Source: Geosiphon pyriformis (lineage: Eukaryota > Glomeromycota > Glomeromycetes > Archaeosporales > Geosiphonaceae). From it: a stretch of DNA of 64,000 bases. The stretch lies in assembly GCA_016748015.1 (NCBI GenBank), contig JAAOMT010000258.1, positions 773,558 through 837,557 on the forward strand, written 5' to 3'. Every line of letters begins with the position of its first letter. Positions within the stretch are counted from its first letter, which is position 1. The position numbers and the translations under genes were made by a program. This document shows positions 11,442 through 22,298 of the stretch, piece after piece. Under the pieces are notes generated by a model. It searched no databases and was not told where the DNA came from. It saw only the letters and a list, made by a program, of their open reading frames with translations.

Positions 11442-12019
11442 GGACTAATTCTGGAAAGGTGGCGAGATATTCTCTTTTCACTTTAAGTTAATATAAAAGA
11501 GCGTTATGTTTGAAGTTCAGCCGCCGAGTTTCACCCCTACATTTAAGCTTGAACAAATTTTTCAATTTAGAAATTACAAAATATAAACTCAAATTGGCAT
11601 TTTTTTTCATTCACTTGGACAAAGTTTAAAACTTATTTTTTAACAAAATTGATTGGACGAAAATTTACTATTTTTATTAATAGATTTTAAGGTATTTCGT
11701 TATTAAAGAAATTATTGTATGATTAGGCAGATTTTCTCAGTGCATTTTTGATGAAACTTAAGACCTAAATTTTTGATAGCGAGACATAAATTTCTATAGG
11801 CGTTAAAAGAGTACATATACTAGCTTTTTCATAAAAATTGGGAAAAAATAATTATAAATGCCCCAGACTATTTCAAAAACAATTTTTTTTACGCTATTTC
11901 AATTATTTGGAGCCTCAGCTTGCACTCCATGGGAGCCTCTTTTAATTCACCTTAAATAATATTTTTCTATTTTCTCTTTCCTATTTCCTATTTTTGATTA
12001 AAGTTTACCTATTCTAAAA
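11442..12019. other. Upstream region of the kinase-ankyrin gene
   Basis: A+T-rich, no coding frame or repeat seen; presumably holds the promoter of the gene starting at 12020. No specific motif can be defended. Confidence 0.4.
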
Positions 12020-14698
12020 ATGTCCAGCGAAATAACACTTGTTCATGAGAGGCTGATAAAGATTTTAAAAGATTGCAAAATCCCTACACTCCCTTTTTCA
12101 GAATTTTCAAAACCTGTAGTTGCCGGAAATGGTGGAACTGGCATAATATATAAATCTAGATGGAAGGACCAAGATGTCGCATTAAAAAGCATAACAGATA
12201 TATTTTCAGAAAATAATCCTGACGCAAATAATCAATTTCAATACGAAGTAAATTTAATTCAAAGATTTATCCTCTTTTGCAACATATTTTGGTTTTTTCA
12301 TTGAAAAACTTATTCAAAACTGAAATTTTCTCAAACACTTTTAAAAACAAGCTTAAACTTCTTTCCCGAATAACAGATCATAAAAATGTAATAAAGCAAT
12401 TTGGATATACTCAAGGTATAATAATTTATTTTATGTGTAAAATATAGCCTTTATAATGATAATAAATACTTTTCATAATTTCCCATAGACGAAAAATCAG
12501 AAGAGAGCTATATTGTATTAGAATGGGCAGAAGGTGGCACTTTAAGAGATTATTTGAAACGAAATCCTCATATTGATTGCAATAGAAAAGTTGAAATCGC
12601 CCTTCAAATACTCAATGGGCTAAAGGCTATCCACAATAATCAAATAGCTCACCGCGATTTGGTGAGTTTTTTTGCTTATTCTCTTTAAAATTGAATACTC
12701 TAGCTTAACTTTCTAATATTAAATGCTTTTTCTCTTTAAAAGCATACAAAAAACATATTGATTATGAGTGATGGTGCTTTTAAAATTGCTGACCTTGGTC
12801 TATCAAAGCGTGAAAATTCATTACAAGTCTCAATAACCGGGGGCATGGTTGCATTTTTAGAGCCAGAGTTTTACAAAGACCAAAGATACAAGAGGGATTT
12901 CGCCTCAGATATTTATGCCTTTGGTGTACTTCTTTGGGAAATTTCTGCTTGCAAGGCACCATTTTCTTCTGATACTAGCCCTTATTATCTAGCTTATGAG
13001 TTACAACAGGGCAGGCGGGAAAGTCCAAAAATAGGAACTCCATTAGCATATGTTGAGCTCTATCAACGATGCTGGGATGGAAATCCTCAAAAAAGGCCTA
13101 AACTTGATGAGGTTATTCAAACAATGGAGAATTTATCATTTTCTCCTGTATATGATGGGCTCCCAATAGATACTATTGGAAACTCGGGTAAGCTAATGAC
13201 TTTGGATCAACAGGCTATTGATTTAAATATAAATTCAACCCAATAATTTTATTATTTCTAGAATATTTATTAACATACCCTGAAGACGATGAGATCAGCA
13301 TTTGTGAAGACCCAGATAACAATTTACCAGCAATAACAATTTCGCCTGCAGTAGACAAATCTACTTCTGAGGTTTTACAATGTTTTAAGTTTAGCAATCT
13401 CTTTTATGCTGTATATTGACATTATCTGAAAAATACTTTTGTATCTATATCATAGGAGCGACATCCAAAAAAATGTGATGAGTTTAGATCCGGCGGTAAA
13501 TGCAATCTTTTCTTTCATATAAAGAACTGTGATATGTCTGGAGCCTTTTGGCATCTTGAGAATGGGGATAATCCTAATGATATATCTGATGAAGGCTTGA
13601 CCGGGATTCAATATACTATTTTATTCGCATCAAATGCCACAATCACAGGATTATGTCGTAAATTGAAGGATTACAATGGTGATGTTATGGCTAAGACTAA
13701 GTCTGGGGAAAACTTATTCCATCTTCTTGTTCATAACAAAAATAATATCCAACTCGAACAATACAAAAAGATTGGTAACTGGCTCCATAAAAATAAAGTC
13801 GAAATCAATCATCAAGATCAGAATGGTGATACTGCTTTGAATTTATTGATAGAAGCAGGGCTTTCCGAAACGACCCTAGCAATAATAAATGTTCTTTTGG
13901 TTCTTGGTGCCGATTCAAATATCCGAGACGCTAGTGGTATGACGGCTTTTCAAAGAGTCTTGCATAGCATCTATGAGAATCCCCTTCTATCCCAAAAGGT
14001 CGAATCTGAAATTTTGGAGGCAATGTTAAAGAATAAAGCAAATCCCAATATCATATTCCCCAAACAGCATAAACTATGGCCATCGTGTCCAAGTGCCTTA
14101 TTTGCCGCAATCGATTTTCCTGATGGTCGTCACATCATTAACAGTCTAAAATCATTCAATGCCGACTTTGGAAAAACTTACAAAGGTCATTCTTTGCTAG
14201 ACTATGCCACTACCAAAAAAAAAAGGGGGATAATGCAAATTCTTTTAAATCATGTCGAAAATTTTCAAAAATTAGAGGCTCTTTCTCAGGCTCTTCAGTA
14301 TGCTGCTGATGATGCTGAGCATATATTGTTAACTAAGGAGTTAGAAAAATACCCCCTACCACAAATGTTTGAGGAAACAATTTTTCCGAAAAATAGTTCT
14401 CCGGATGAGCTAAATTTGAGGCCTCAAGATCTTCTATCAAGTCAAACAAGTATGTCACTTTGTTAATTTTATCAAGCAGTTTTACAACTTGACTCATTTC
14501 TTATGCCATTTAGCTACCTTCATTGGCTCTGAACCTTCCCAAAATGGTGATTTATGTCGCAGTTCGAGTTCTATCAGAACATCAGAGGGTAAGGCTCAAG
14601 GAAAAAAAGACAAACCTAAAACTGATAGGTGGAAGCGTATTAAAAAAAAATTCAATTTCAAAAAATCTAAAGATATCATTGTAACCACGTCTAAGTAG
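12020..14698 (+). CDS. TKL protein kinase with Cys/His motif and ankyrin repeats, seven exons, 732 aa
   Basis: Exons 12020-12247, 12352-12415, 12489-12661, 12743-13187, 13262-13371, 13456-14449 and 14514-14698 sum to 2,199 nt and join in frame with GT-AG introns. The kinase domain covers about residues 30-300: G-loop AGNGGTGIIYKS (35-46), VALK (K56), AHRDL (H152, D154), N159, ADLG (D172), DIYAFGVLLWEISA, RCWDGNPQKRPKLDEV. All catalytic residues are present, so it should be an active Ser/Thr-type TKL kinase. A linker is followed by C-x8-C-x4-H-x3-C (C347, C356, H361, C365), a possible zinc site. Ankyrin-like repeats occupy about 396-620 (NGDTALNLLIEAG, LVLGADSNIRDASGMTAF, KAAN-type KNKANPNI). 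The tail is lysine-rich (KKDKPKTDRWKRIKKKF), possibly for nuclear or membrane targeting. Skipping the fourth splice would end the protein at 13246 with only the kinase. Confidence 0.87.
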
Positions 14699-14959
14699 AA
14701 CTTTTTAATTTATTTATCCCAAGAATTTAGCACTCTAATATAAATATTAAATAATACAATATTTAAAGCTATGTAAACTTTCTTAATAGGTTTTACTTGA
14801 TGTCATATATTATACTTATTCATCTTTCATATTAATATTATTATTGGTCATTTTCTTAATACAGGAACAGAATAGACTTTAAATTCATATATATGCAATC
14901 TGTACTTTATCATCTTATTAAATTCTCTTACTACAAAGCCTCAGGATGTTTTCGCAATA

Positions 14960-15870
14960 TCTGTACGCAGAAAATCCTTTCCCTTTGAACTAGAAGATTT
15001 TTTGTGCCGTTCATTGTTAATGAGTGAAGATATATAGACAAAAATTACTGCGCTGCATATAAAACCTTTTGTCCAATCCCAAATGAATCTGTCGGTCAAA
15101 GAATATAGCAAGCAAAAGCTGATCTCCTGGATGAGGATGAATGTTCTATTCTAAAGATCACTAGTTACCTATCTCAACTGTACGATACAATGTCAAAAAG
15201 TTGGAAAAACTTAGCACAAAGGTGGTAATGGTCGTCATAAGAAAATTACAGGACATATATGGAGAAGAGTAGGTTAATATATTCATAAGAATTCTTTGTT
15301 TTTGCAAGGATTGCTACTAAATTAAATACAGAGGAGTAGAAATTTCATATCGCACAATTGACAGACATTTAAAATCACTTGGATATATGAAAAATTTACC
15401 AATTACTACACTAATGCTCACGTAATTTCCAAAGCAGAAACATGTCGAAGGGGCCGAATTTCATCTTAATGGTAACTGGAAAAAACCTTATTTTTGGATG
15501 AAACAGCATTTCAACTGTTCCCAAATACAATTGAGAGTTGGTACAAAGGAAAACGAAAAGATTCCGCAAAAAATTATTGCGTGTGACAGTTTTGTATGAA
15601 GGGAAAAACCAGCTTATTTTGTTTTGGGGTATCATGGATGTTAATTTTTATATTCGGATTTTGCGACAACATGTTGGAGATGTTAATGGGATAATTGGGA
15701 AGAAGTGGCACTTTCAGCAGGATAACAATCCCAAGCATACAAGCCGAGTAGCTAAGGCCTTTCTTGCGGGAAATTTATCCGAAGTCATTGACTGGCCCGT
15801 CCCATAGTTCGGATCTAAATGTTATTGAAAAATCCATGTGCAATCGTTAAATGTGAGCTAGTTTTGCTCT
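14960..15870 (+). mobile_element. Degraded Tc1/mariner-type element
   Basis: DDE transposase pieces in order on the plus strand: FLDETAFQLFPNT (first Asp, about 15490-15525), LILFWGIMDV (about 15615-15640), and WHFQQDNNPKHTSRVAKAF (second Asp, about 15700-15765). The last is followed after a frame change by SSDLNVIEKSM (about 15800-15840). A frame break lies near 15560 and stops interrupt the 5' half, so it is inactive. I could not find terminal inverted repeats, and the ends are approximate. Confidence 0.8.
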
Positions 15871-16189
15871 TTATCAATTGATTCAATTGCGGTGTGGAAT
15901 TTTGAAAAAGCTTCTTCTATTTTGCTCATTCAATTATTTGACTAACGGTTGGCTTTACAAAAGAGCACTATATTTAAATAAGACCTCTAAATTATATAGA
16001 TTTCAAAATGCTATTAAGAACATATTCAAAAGAGGAATAGCTTCTTAAACAGCGTTATTACATTAATATATTTTTAAAAATATTGCTAATTATTAATTTA
16101 AAATTTAAACAAATTGATTTGAATAAATTTTTTTATGCCTTTCGACACACAAAAAGACTTTTCATTAAAGGCACCCAATAATACACATA

Positions 16190-16622
16190 CAGGGGGGTAT
16201 AAAAAGTATTGGACACTTTTATAATATGTTATATAAAAGAACTAACTTATGAATCGTTAATTTTTTTTTATTATATTAAAATACATGTTAGTATTTTGTT
16301 TGACCCCCATTTGGTTCAAGAATAGCTTGAACTCGACGTGGCATAGACTTGATCAAATTACGATAGTAATTTACAGGTATCGCATCCCATTCTTCCTTAA
16401 CCCACTGTTCCAATTGTACAATATTTGAGGCTGTCTCTTATACACATCTAATACGCGTATGATCCACTGTTGTGTTTTACAAGGACGCGATTTATGTTGA
16501 TTTGTAGATTATAACTATAAGTAATTATAAAAAAAATTATGGCTTAAATTGGTAATGGTATTACTATATATAGCCTTTTTTATATATTATATTAAGTGTC
16601 CAATACTTTTTATACCCCCCTG
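16190..16622 (-). mobile_element. Tc1/mariner element, internally deleted, TA flanks
   Basis: Terminal inverted repeats begin CAGGGGGGTATAAAAAGTAT at 16190 and, reverse-complemented, at 16622. They extend about 30 bp and are flanked by TA on both sides (16188-16189 and 16623-16624). On the minus strand 16300-16430 encodes a transposase C-terminus: QLEQWVKEEWDAIPVNYYRN followed by LIKSMPRRVQAILEPNGG and a stop, as in Tc1-like elements. Most of the transposase is missing. The break coincides with the 19-mer at 16431-16449, so the deletion may be artificial. Confidence 0.88.
16431..16449. other. Exact 19-bp Tn5 mosaic-end (Nextera) sequence
   Basis: CTGTCTCTTATACACATCT matches all 19 bases of the hyperactive Tn5 mosaic end used in tagmentation libraries. 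It sits exactly where the transposase homology of the surrounding Tc1 element stops. No standard Nextera index arm follows it. A library-derived chimeric join is the likely explanation. Confidence 0.85.
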
Positions 16623-16659
16623 TATCTTTCATATAATTTTTTTTCACAAAAAATTCCGA

Positions 16660-17505
16660 ATTATTAGATTTCTAACAATTTATACCTAAAATCATATTTT
16701 TTCGGCCTGAATTTGGCTTTAATACTGCTTCAATCCTCTTAAGCATTGAGGCAATAACCTCTTTGAGAAAAGAGACACTGAGTTTCTCATTCCTCCTTTA
16801 GCGCGGCCTTAATTCGACCACAAACTTCGGAAAGACTTCAAGCTTTGTATATTGTCCTTCAATAGCTTCCAAATCTTCTCAATTGGGTTTAGGTCAGGCG
16901 AATTTGCCGGCAAGTTGATAGTGGTAAACTTATTTTCCGTTAACCATTTTTTCGATTTTCCCGCAGCATGGTGCGGCACGTTATCATGTTCTGAAATGGT
17001 AAAAAGTTGATTTATAAGATTTCAAGGTGACTATTCGCATTTATTTATTTTTTATCATTTTTTATTCATTACAAAATATTAATGATCCCTTTAATTCCCC
17101 CGCAAAACATCCCCAAATTATATCAGTTTCTCTTTTACTTTTGAAAATAGGCGCCAAGCGATTAACATTAAAGTTCTCTCAAGTGTGTCGCCAAACTTTT
17201 CGTTGTCGTAATCGCTTCCAAATCTCCACACTGAATAATAAGCAATTTTATTTTCCTCGCACCACCCAACACGGTAAAAGCATGTGCTTCAGAGATATAG
17301 GCTTCTTTGTTTGTTGCGATACGTAAATGAAGTCCGGAGTTGTAGAGTACATTTCCCGGCAGTTAAAGAAGACCAAAACTTTTGAAAATATCGCGGAGTG
17401 ATGCATGGTGGTCTTCCAGAACGTATTAAGTTTTAATGTATTCGCTTTTTGTCAGAAAAAAAATGTTTACACACTCAAATCGGGCTTTATTTTTGGGGGG
17501 TACTG
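16660..17505 (-). mobile_element. Degraded Tc1/mariner element (second family)
   Basis: On the minus strand, transposase pieces read IIWGCFAGELKGSL (about 17110-17070), EHDNVPHHAAGKSKKWL (about 16995-16945), FTTINLPANSPDLNPIEKIW (about 16935-16875) and KLLKDNIQSLKSF. The right end is a Tc1-like terminus: CAGTACCCCCCAAAAATAAA ending at 17505, followed by TA. Stops and frame changes interrupt it. The left end is unclear and may have been lost. The family also occurs at 47378-48190. Confidence 0.8.
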
Positions 17506-17507
17506 TA

Positions 17508-18126
17508 GTTAAACACAATTCTGGAATGACAAATCTCTTATGCTAATTTAGGAAATGATCTATAAGGAATTTGTGCTTTCGACCGCTAGATTAAAATACA
17601 GAACATATATATTATAAATTTCAATTTGTCTTCGATCTATTAATACATCTGACAACCTGGAATTTTTGGTAGTACTTCAAAACTCCGAGAAGGGCTACAA
17701 ATGCATCAGTTGGCTCCGCTTAGAACGAACGCAATTAATTTAGACTTTTCGGCATAATCCAGAGTGGTTTCCAGAAATGCTTATTATAGTTGAATAATTG
17801 TTAACTAACTAGAATAAAAATTTCTCCTTAAACCATAGTTGTATAATCCAAAGATTGGCTTAACGAAGAATTTTTACTTTTTGGCGAATTTTCCAAATAA
17901 TCGTACTTACCATCATTTATTATATCAATCTCTGATTCAGAATAGGATTGTATTGATTTCTTGAACAAATCAGAGTTATTTAATCTAAAGAAAACAAACC
18001 TTTTTCCTTTTTATTTGAAACTCACTGGCATTATCAATGGGGATGTTGATTAAATTTCTTATAAAAAGCTCAAAGAATTTCTAAATCTTATTTTTAATCT
18101 CTAAATATTCTTCTACATTAAAGAAA
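17508..18126. other. Intergenic region upstream of the broken pseudokinase
   Basis: A+T-rich with no coding frame or repeat that I can support. Confidence 0.4.
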
Positions 18127-19408
18127 ATGTCGGAGAATAACAAAGCTATCAATGAACTGTTAAATTCAGATATTGTTTCATATATACCTTTCGAACAATT
18201 TGAAAATCTTGTGTACATTAGTCGTGGAATCAGAGGACAAATATGGGAGTCTATATGGAAAATTCAGGATCAAAGCGTAATGCTTCAAGATTTTTCTACT
18301 ATTTTTGAAAGAGACGAGCAGAGCGTAAAAATTTTCTTGAATGAGGTCTTTGGATGCTTTCTTGATATTAGTTAATTAAACAAAATATATCATGTAAATT
18401 TTGACCCTATTATTTTTTCCTTACTTGCAGATCGAAAAACTAGCACCACTTCCTGAACATCCAAGCATCCAGAAGTTCTTTGGAGTAACTCAAGGTCTTT
18501 ATGGCTTTTATTAAGGACTGATGATAAATAAAATCTTGAATTAATTCGGGTTATTTTATTTTTCAGATTTCAAACTCAATCGCTATTTCCCGGTCTTAGA
18601 ATCAATTAAAGGTCAAAGCCTACTAGATTATTTAGAGAAAAACCCTGCGATAACCTGGATCGAAAGAATTAAATATTGCTAAAGGTTTAAATCATATCCA
18701 CTCTATTGACATATTTCATGGGGAATTGGTAATATTTTTTATTGAATTTTAAAAATGTGCGTTTAAACCATAATTAATTTAACAAAGTTGAAAAATAAAA
18801 ACATATAGGTTTCAGATAGGGTTATTGTAAAAAGTGTACACAGTGTCAAAATAACAGGTATATGTTTATCGGCTGCCACAGAAGATGCAGTAATTGCGAA
18901 AACACTTTTTGGAGGAGCAATGGCCTATATTGAACCCGCCTTTCTTCAGGATTCAAATTACATCAGAACACTTAGTGCAGACATTTACAGTTTAGCAGTT
19001 TTATTATGGAAAATTTCAAGTGGTCACCACGTTTTTCAAGGCCTTTTAAAGAAAGAAATGATACAGATGACATGCCAAATTATTAAAGGCACAAGGGAAG
19101 AACCAGTTGAAGGAACTCCTCCTGATTATTCAGGGTTATATAAACAATATTGGAATAGTATTCCTGACCAAAGACCAGAGATTAAGAAGGTAATCAAAAG
19201 TCTTGAAGGAATTGAAAAAAAAATATCTCGCCCCTCGAAATGAGAACAATCGGTATGAAAATGAAGAAAAGATGCATGAGAAATCGCATACAAGCAATTC
19301 TTCCTAACAGAAAAGAATATATTCAGACAATCAACTGATTCTGAAGCAAAAAAGTTGTTCCGAAAAGTATTGAAAAAAGGTGAAAAAGCTATGAATGAGA
19401 AATGGTAG
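18127..19408 (+). pseudogene. Broken TKL pseudokinase, paralogue of 3675-5009
   Basis: Exons 18127-18345, 18431-18494 (64 nt, as in the intact paralogues), 18567-18728 and 18809 onward. Exon 3 is 162 nt instead of 173: an 11-nt deletion around 18665-18675 removes part of the catalytic-loop approach and shifts the frame (TAA at 18678-18680). The C-lobe frame stays open to 19243 (SADIYSLAVLLWKISSG, NSIPDQRPEIKKV). The basic tail (KKLFRKVLKKGEKAMNEKW, stop at 19408) lies in other frames. The active-site landmarks are lost as in the intact pseudokinase: VAIK Lys is Gln (VMLQ), HRD is HGE, the loop Asn is Arg (HGELVSDR), and DFG is ITG. It was therefore already a pseudokinase before it became a pseudogene. 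Confidence 0.82.
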
Positions 19409-19726
19409 CACCAATTTTTAATTTTAAAAGTTACTTGAATGTATTTTAAAATCAAAGTTGATTTACATACACAAATATCGTTATTTTATATGATAAAAAT
19501 TATAAACAAAAATTTCGCCCCTTAGTTTTTCATTCGCAAAAAAAACTTATTCAAAAGAAAATGAATGAAAAATATTAATGATAATTAAACTTTATAAAAT
19601 ACAAAATTTAAATACAAGAAATTTAACTATATACGATATTTAATTAATTTACTCTCTCATCGCAATCTTCCTTTTCAATATATGTTTTTTTTTAATTTTT
19701 GAATAAGTGTACTGCAATTTTTAAAG

Positions 19727-20714
19727 TTATTTAGTAAAATGTCAATGATAATTTTTTGAGAGTGACAATGTAGCTTCGTGAGACAATTTTTGTAAACACT
19801 GCAAAAGATTTTGATCCCTTGATATGAGGATGTTTAAGAATTCTCAATGAAAATATCAGAGCTGCAATATTCTGTGTTTGTTCAGCTCTTGAATTTTTAT
19901 ATTCAATTAAATTCCGTATATTCAGCCACAGTGTTTCCTATTATTAAATGTACTATGAAAGAGAAAGTGGATATTTTGTGTAATCTCCAAACAAAATATT
20001 CTTTTCCACCAGCAGCTTCATTCTGCCAGATTTCAATTGTACAGTAATAAAAAACTTGTAAAAGAGTTAGATAATGTATACATCTATTAGATACAAATAA
20101 AAGTGTACAAAGTTAATTAATCTTCCAAGCAGAATTAATAGAAAAACTAAATAATCTATTAGCTTTCATATAGACTTTATTCATGGAATGCTGTATATGG
20201 ATAACAAAATCTATTCTTCCTTAGACATGGATTACTTTTTATCTGTAAATAGCAACTATTTCATTTTTACATTGAGATTAATGAGATCTAAGTAGAAAAA
20301 TGGATAGCTTGAAACTCTACACCTTTTTAAGGGTTCACTTTACATATTTCTTTGCATCGGGGTATGGAAAAAATAGAAATTTTTAACGAGATATCAATAA
20401 AATAAAGTTTTTTATTTAAAATTTATAATAAGTCTTAGATAAAAAAGCTATCGAAAACAATAAATATTAACAAAACCTCTAGTTTCTGGAAAGAGCAATT
20501 ATACAATGCCTGCCAAAATTCAATTTAATCAAACATGAAAGATGCTATGACAGCAGCAGAAATTTTTATCAACCTAGAGAGAAAGTATGATTTGTGTATT
20601 CAAACTTTATTCTTACGTTTTTGAAAGTGTGGATGTCAATTAAAGTTGCGATTGTTCTTTTCTCATTTTAATCTCAGTGAAACCTTGTGTTAAAATCTAC
20701 TTCTATAAACATAG
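19727..20714 (+). repeat. Dispersed repeat of unknown family, copy 2 (inverted relative to 10385-11441)
   Basis: Inverted partner of 10385-11441. The conserved 66-codon frame is at 19847-20047 on the plus strand, with one residue difference (Pro/Ser at residue 9) from the other copy. The first ~520 bp are nearly identical between the copies, and the remainder is diverged. Confidence 0.8.
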
Positions 20715-21214
20715 GTTGTGCAGAGTCTAAAAGATAGATGAAAAATTTCGAATATTTTATGCTCTAATAACATCCAAATTGGATACGATAAATAATTTTT
20801 TTGATAACTGAATACATGTATTCCATTTCAAATTTTATATGGTACATAAAAAAAATATTCCATGAAAAGAATTTTTTTAATTTCTGGAGAAATCTGAGCT
20901 TTTCCACATTTTCCTAATTGATTTTTGGGTTCATGCCACTGTCTTTATTCAATAGAGAATTTAGTATGGATCTCGTTAATATTATTCTCATTTTGGTATG
21001 AAATCTTTGCAAAAATATTATTTCAAGAGTAAACACGAATTGTTCTTCCTATTTCTAATGAATAAAATTATCTTTTAACTGTCAAATATTTTCATTTAGC
21101 TCAGCTCATATTAATTAAAAACTACTACAAGAAACATTCGCTGAAAATTGCATGATTTTTTTGATAGTAACCCAGTTAAAAGACTAGTATCCTAGATTGA
21201 TTCAATTTTCGTAC
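20715..21214. other. Intergenic A+T-rich stretch
   Basis: No gene, RNA or repeat recognised between the unknown repeat and the next Tc1 relic. Confidence 0.4.
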
Positions 21215-22290
21215 CACAGTCGCCTCGGAAATGTAAAAATTTTCCCCTTTGAATTGTTTTTAGTCCTAATTTCTTGCTTATTATTTCTTCAATGTTTAAA
21301 CTTAAGCTCGGCAAATTTTTTTGGCGGAAATATGACACATAATCGTATGTAGTTAATCGACATGATGGTAAAATATTGGATCTTAAGAAAATTATGCATG
21401 CTGAGAAAGTTGTGAAGAAAATAAAGTGTGACCTTACAAAAATACGACGTTTCCTAGCTAAATACAAAAGGACCAAGAAAATTGAAAATTTACAAGAGTC
21501 CCGAAGACTACATATTCTAAAAAACAAACGAAAAAATGCACTTATACGTAAAGCTATAAAAAACAGGACGCAACTCACATTGTGATATTGTTAACAATTT
21601 AGAGCTTTGCTCTATAACAACAGCTACAACAGCACTTCATGATGCAAGAATTCAAATTCATATCGCAGCAAAAAGTCATTTGTTTTTGAAAATTAAGCAA
21701 TTAAATGAATGACTTGATGCGAAGAAGATGTCACCAAAATATATATTATTGGTGGGATGTTATTTTTTCAGATGAAAAATGAGCAAAAAAAATTATTATA
21801 AATAAATGTATGGCATCATGAAATTATATAGAATGTTTAACGCCAACTTTAAAGAGTGTTCGGAGCTCGGTAATGGTTTGGGATGTTTCGTAGAAGAAAT
21901 CAAGGGTCTGTTTTTCAAAATTATAAAGAAAAAAAAGAAAAAATCAATAAAAAAATAGCTTTACAAAACAGCGTGTTTATTGGTAAGTGAATTTTTGGTG
22001 TCTCAACAAGATAATGCAAATGAAGTTGTCAAATTGTTCGCAATAAAACAAATTAAAACTAATAATTGGCCCTGACCTTAATCCCATAGAAATTGCGAAA
22101 TATTTCTGAAGACTGTAGGAGAACTTAAGAGAGAAGTGATCTAATTTTAATACTTTGAGTTTTGAGTGTGAATGGAGAGCCGACAAAATATTAGCGTATT
22201 CTAAAAAAAAATTTATATACATAATCATGTATGTATTTAAGTTTTTGCTTGTAATAACAAAAAGTCGGGCGTTACTTTCCGAGGCGACTT
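21215..22290 (+). mobile_element. Degraded Tc1/mariner element with AGTCGCCTCGGAAA termini
   Basis: The left end near 21215 (cACAGTCGCCTCGGAAA) and the right end at 22275-22290 (TTTCCGAGGCGACTT) are inverted repeats. Plus-strand remains include a basic N-terminal region (TKIRRFLAKYKRTKKIE, within 21376-21585), then SQQDNANEVVKLFAIKQI (about 22000-22055) and, in another frame, DLNPIEIAKYF (about 22075-22108), which are Tc1-type D and E blocks. Many stops; inactive. Confidence 0.78.
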
Positions 22291-22298
22291 TATATGTA

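Noticed and set aside
13188-13246. Read-through of the fourth intron giving a kinase-only protein ending at 13246
   Set aside because: Splicing at 13188-13261 keeps the frame into conserved downstream exons shared with the paralogue, so the long form is preferred; the short form remains possible as intron retention.
21192-21578. 128-codon minus-strand frame
   Set aside because: Antisense to the basic transposase region of the Tc1 relic at 21215-22290; no family match in its own right.
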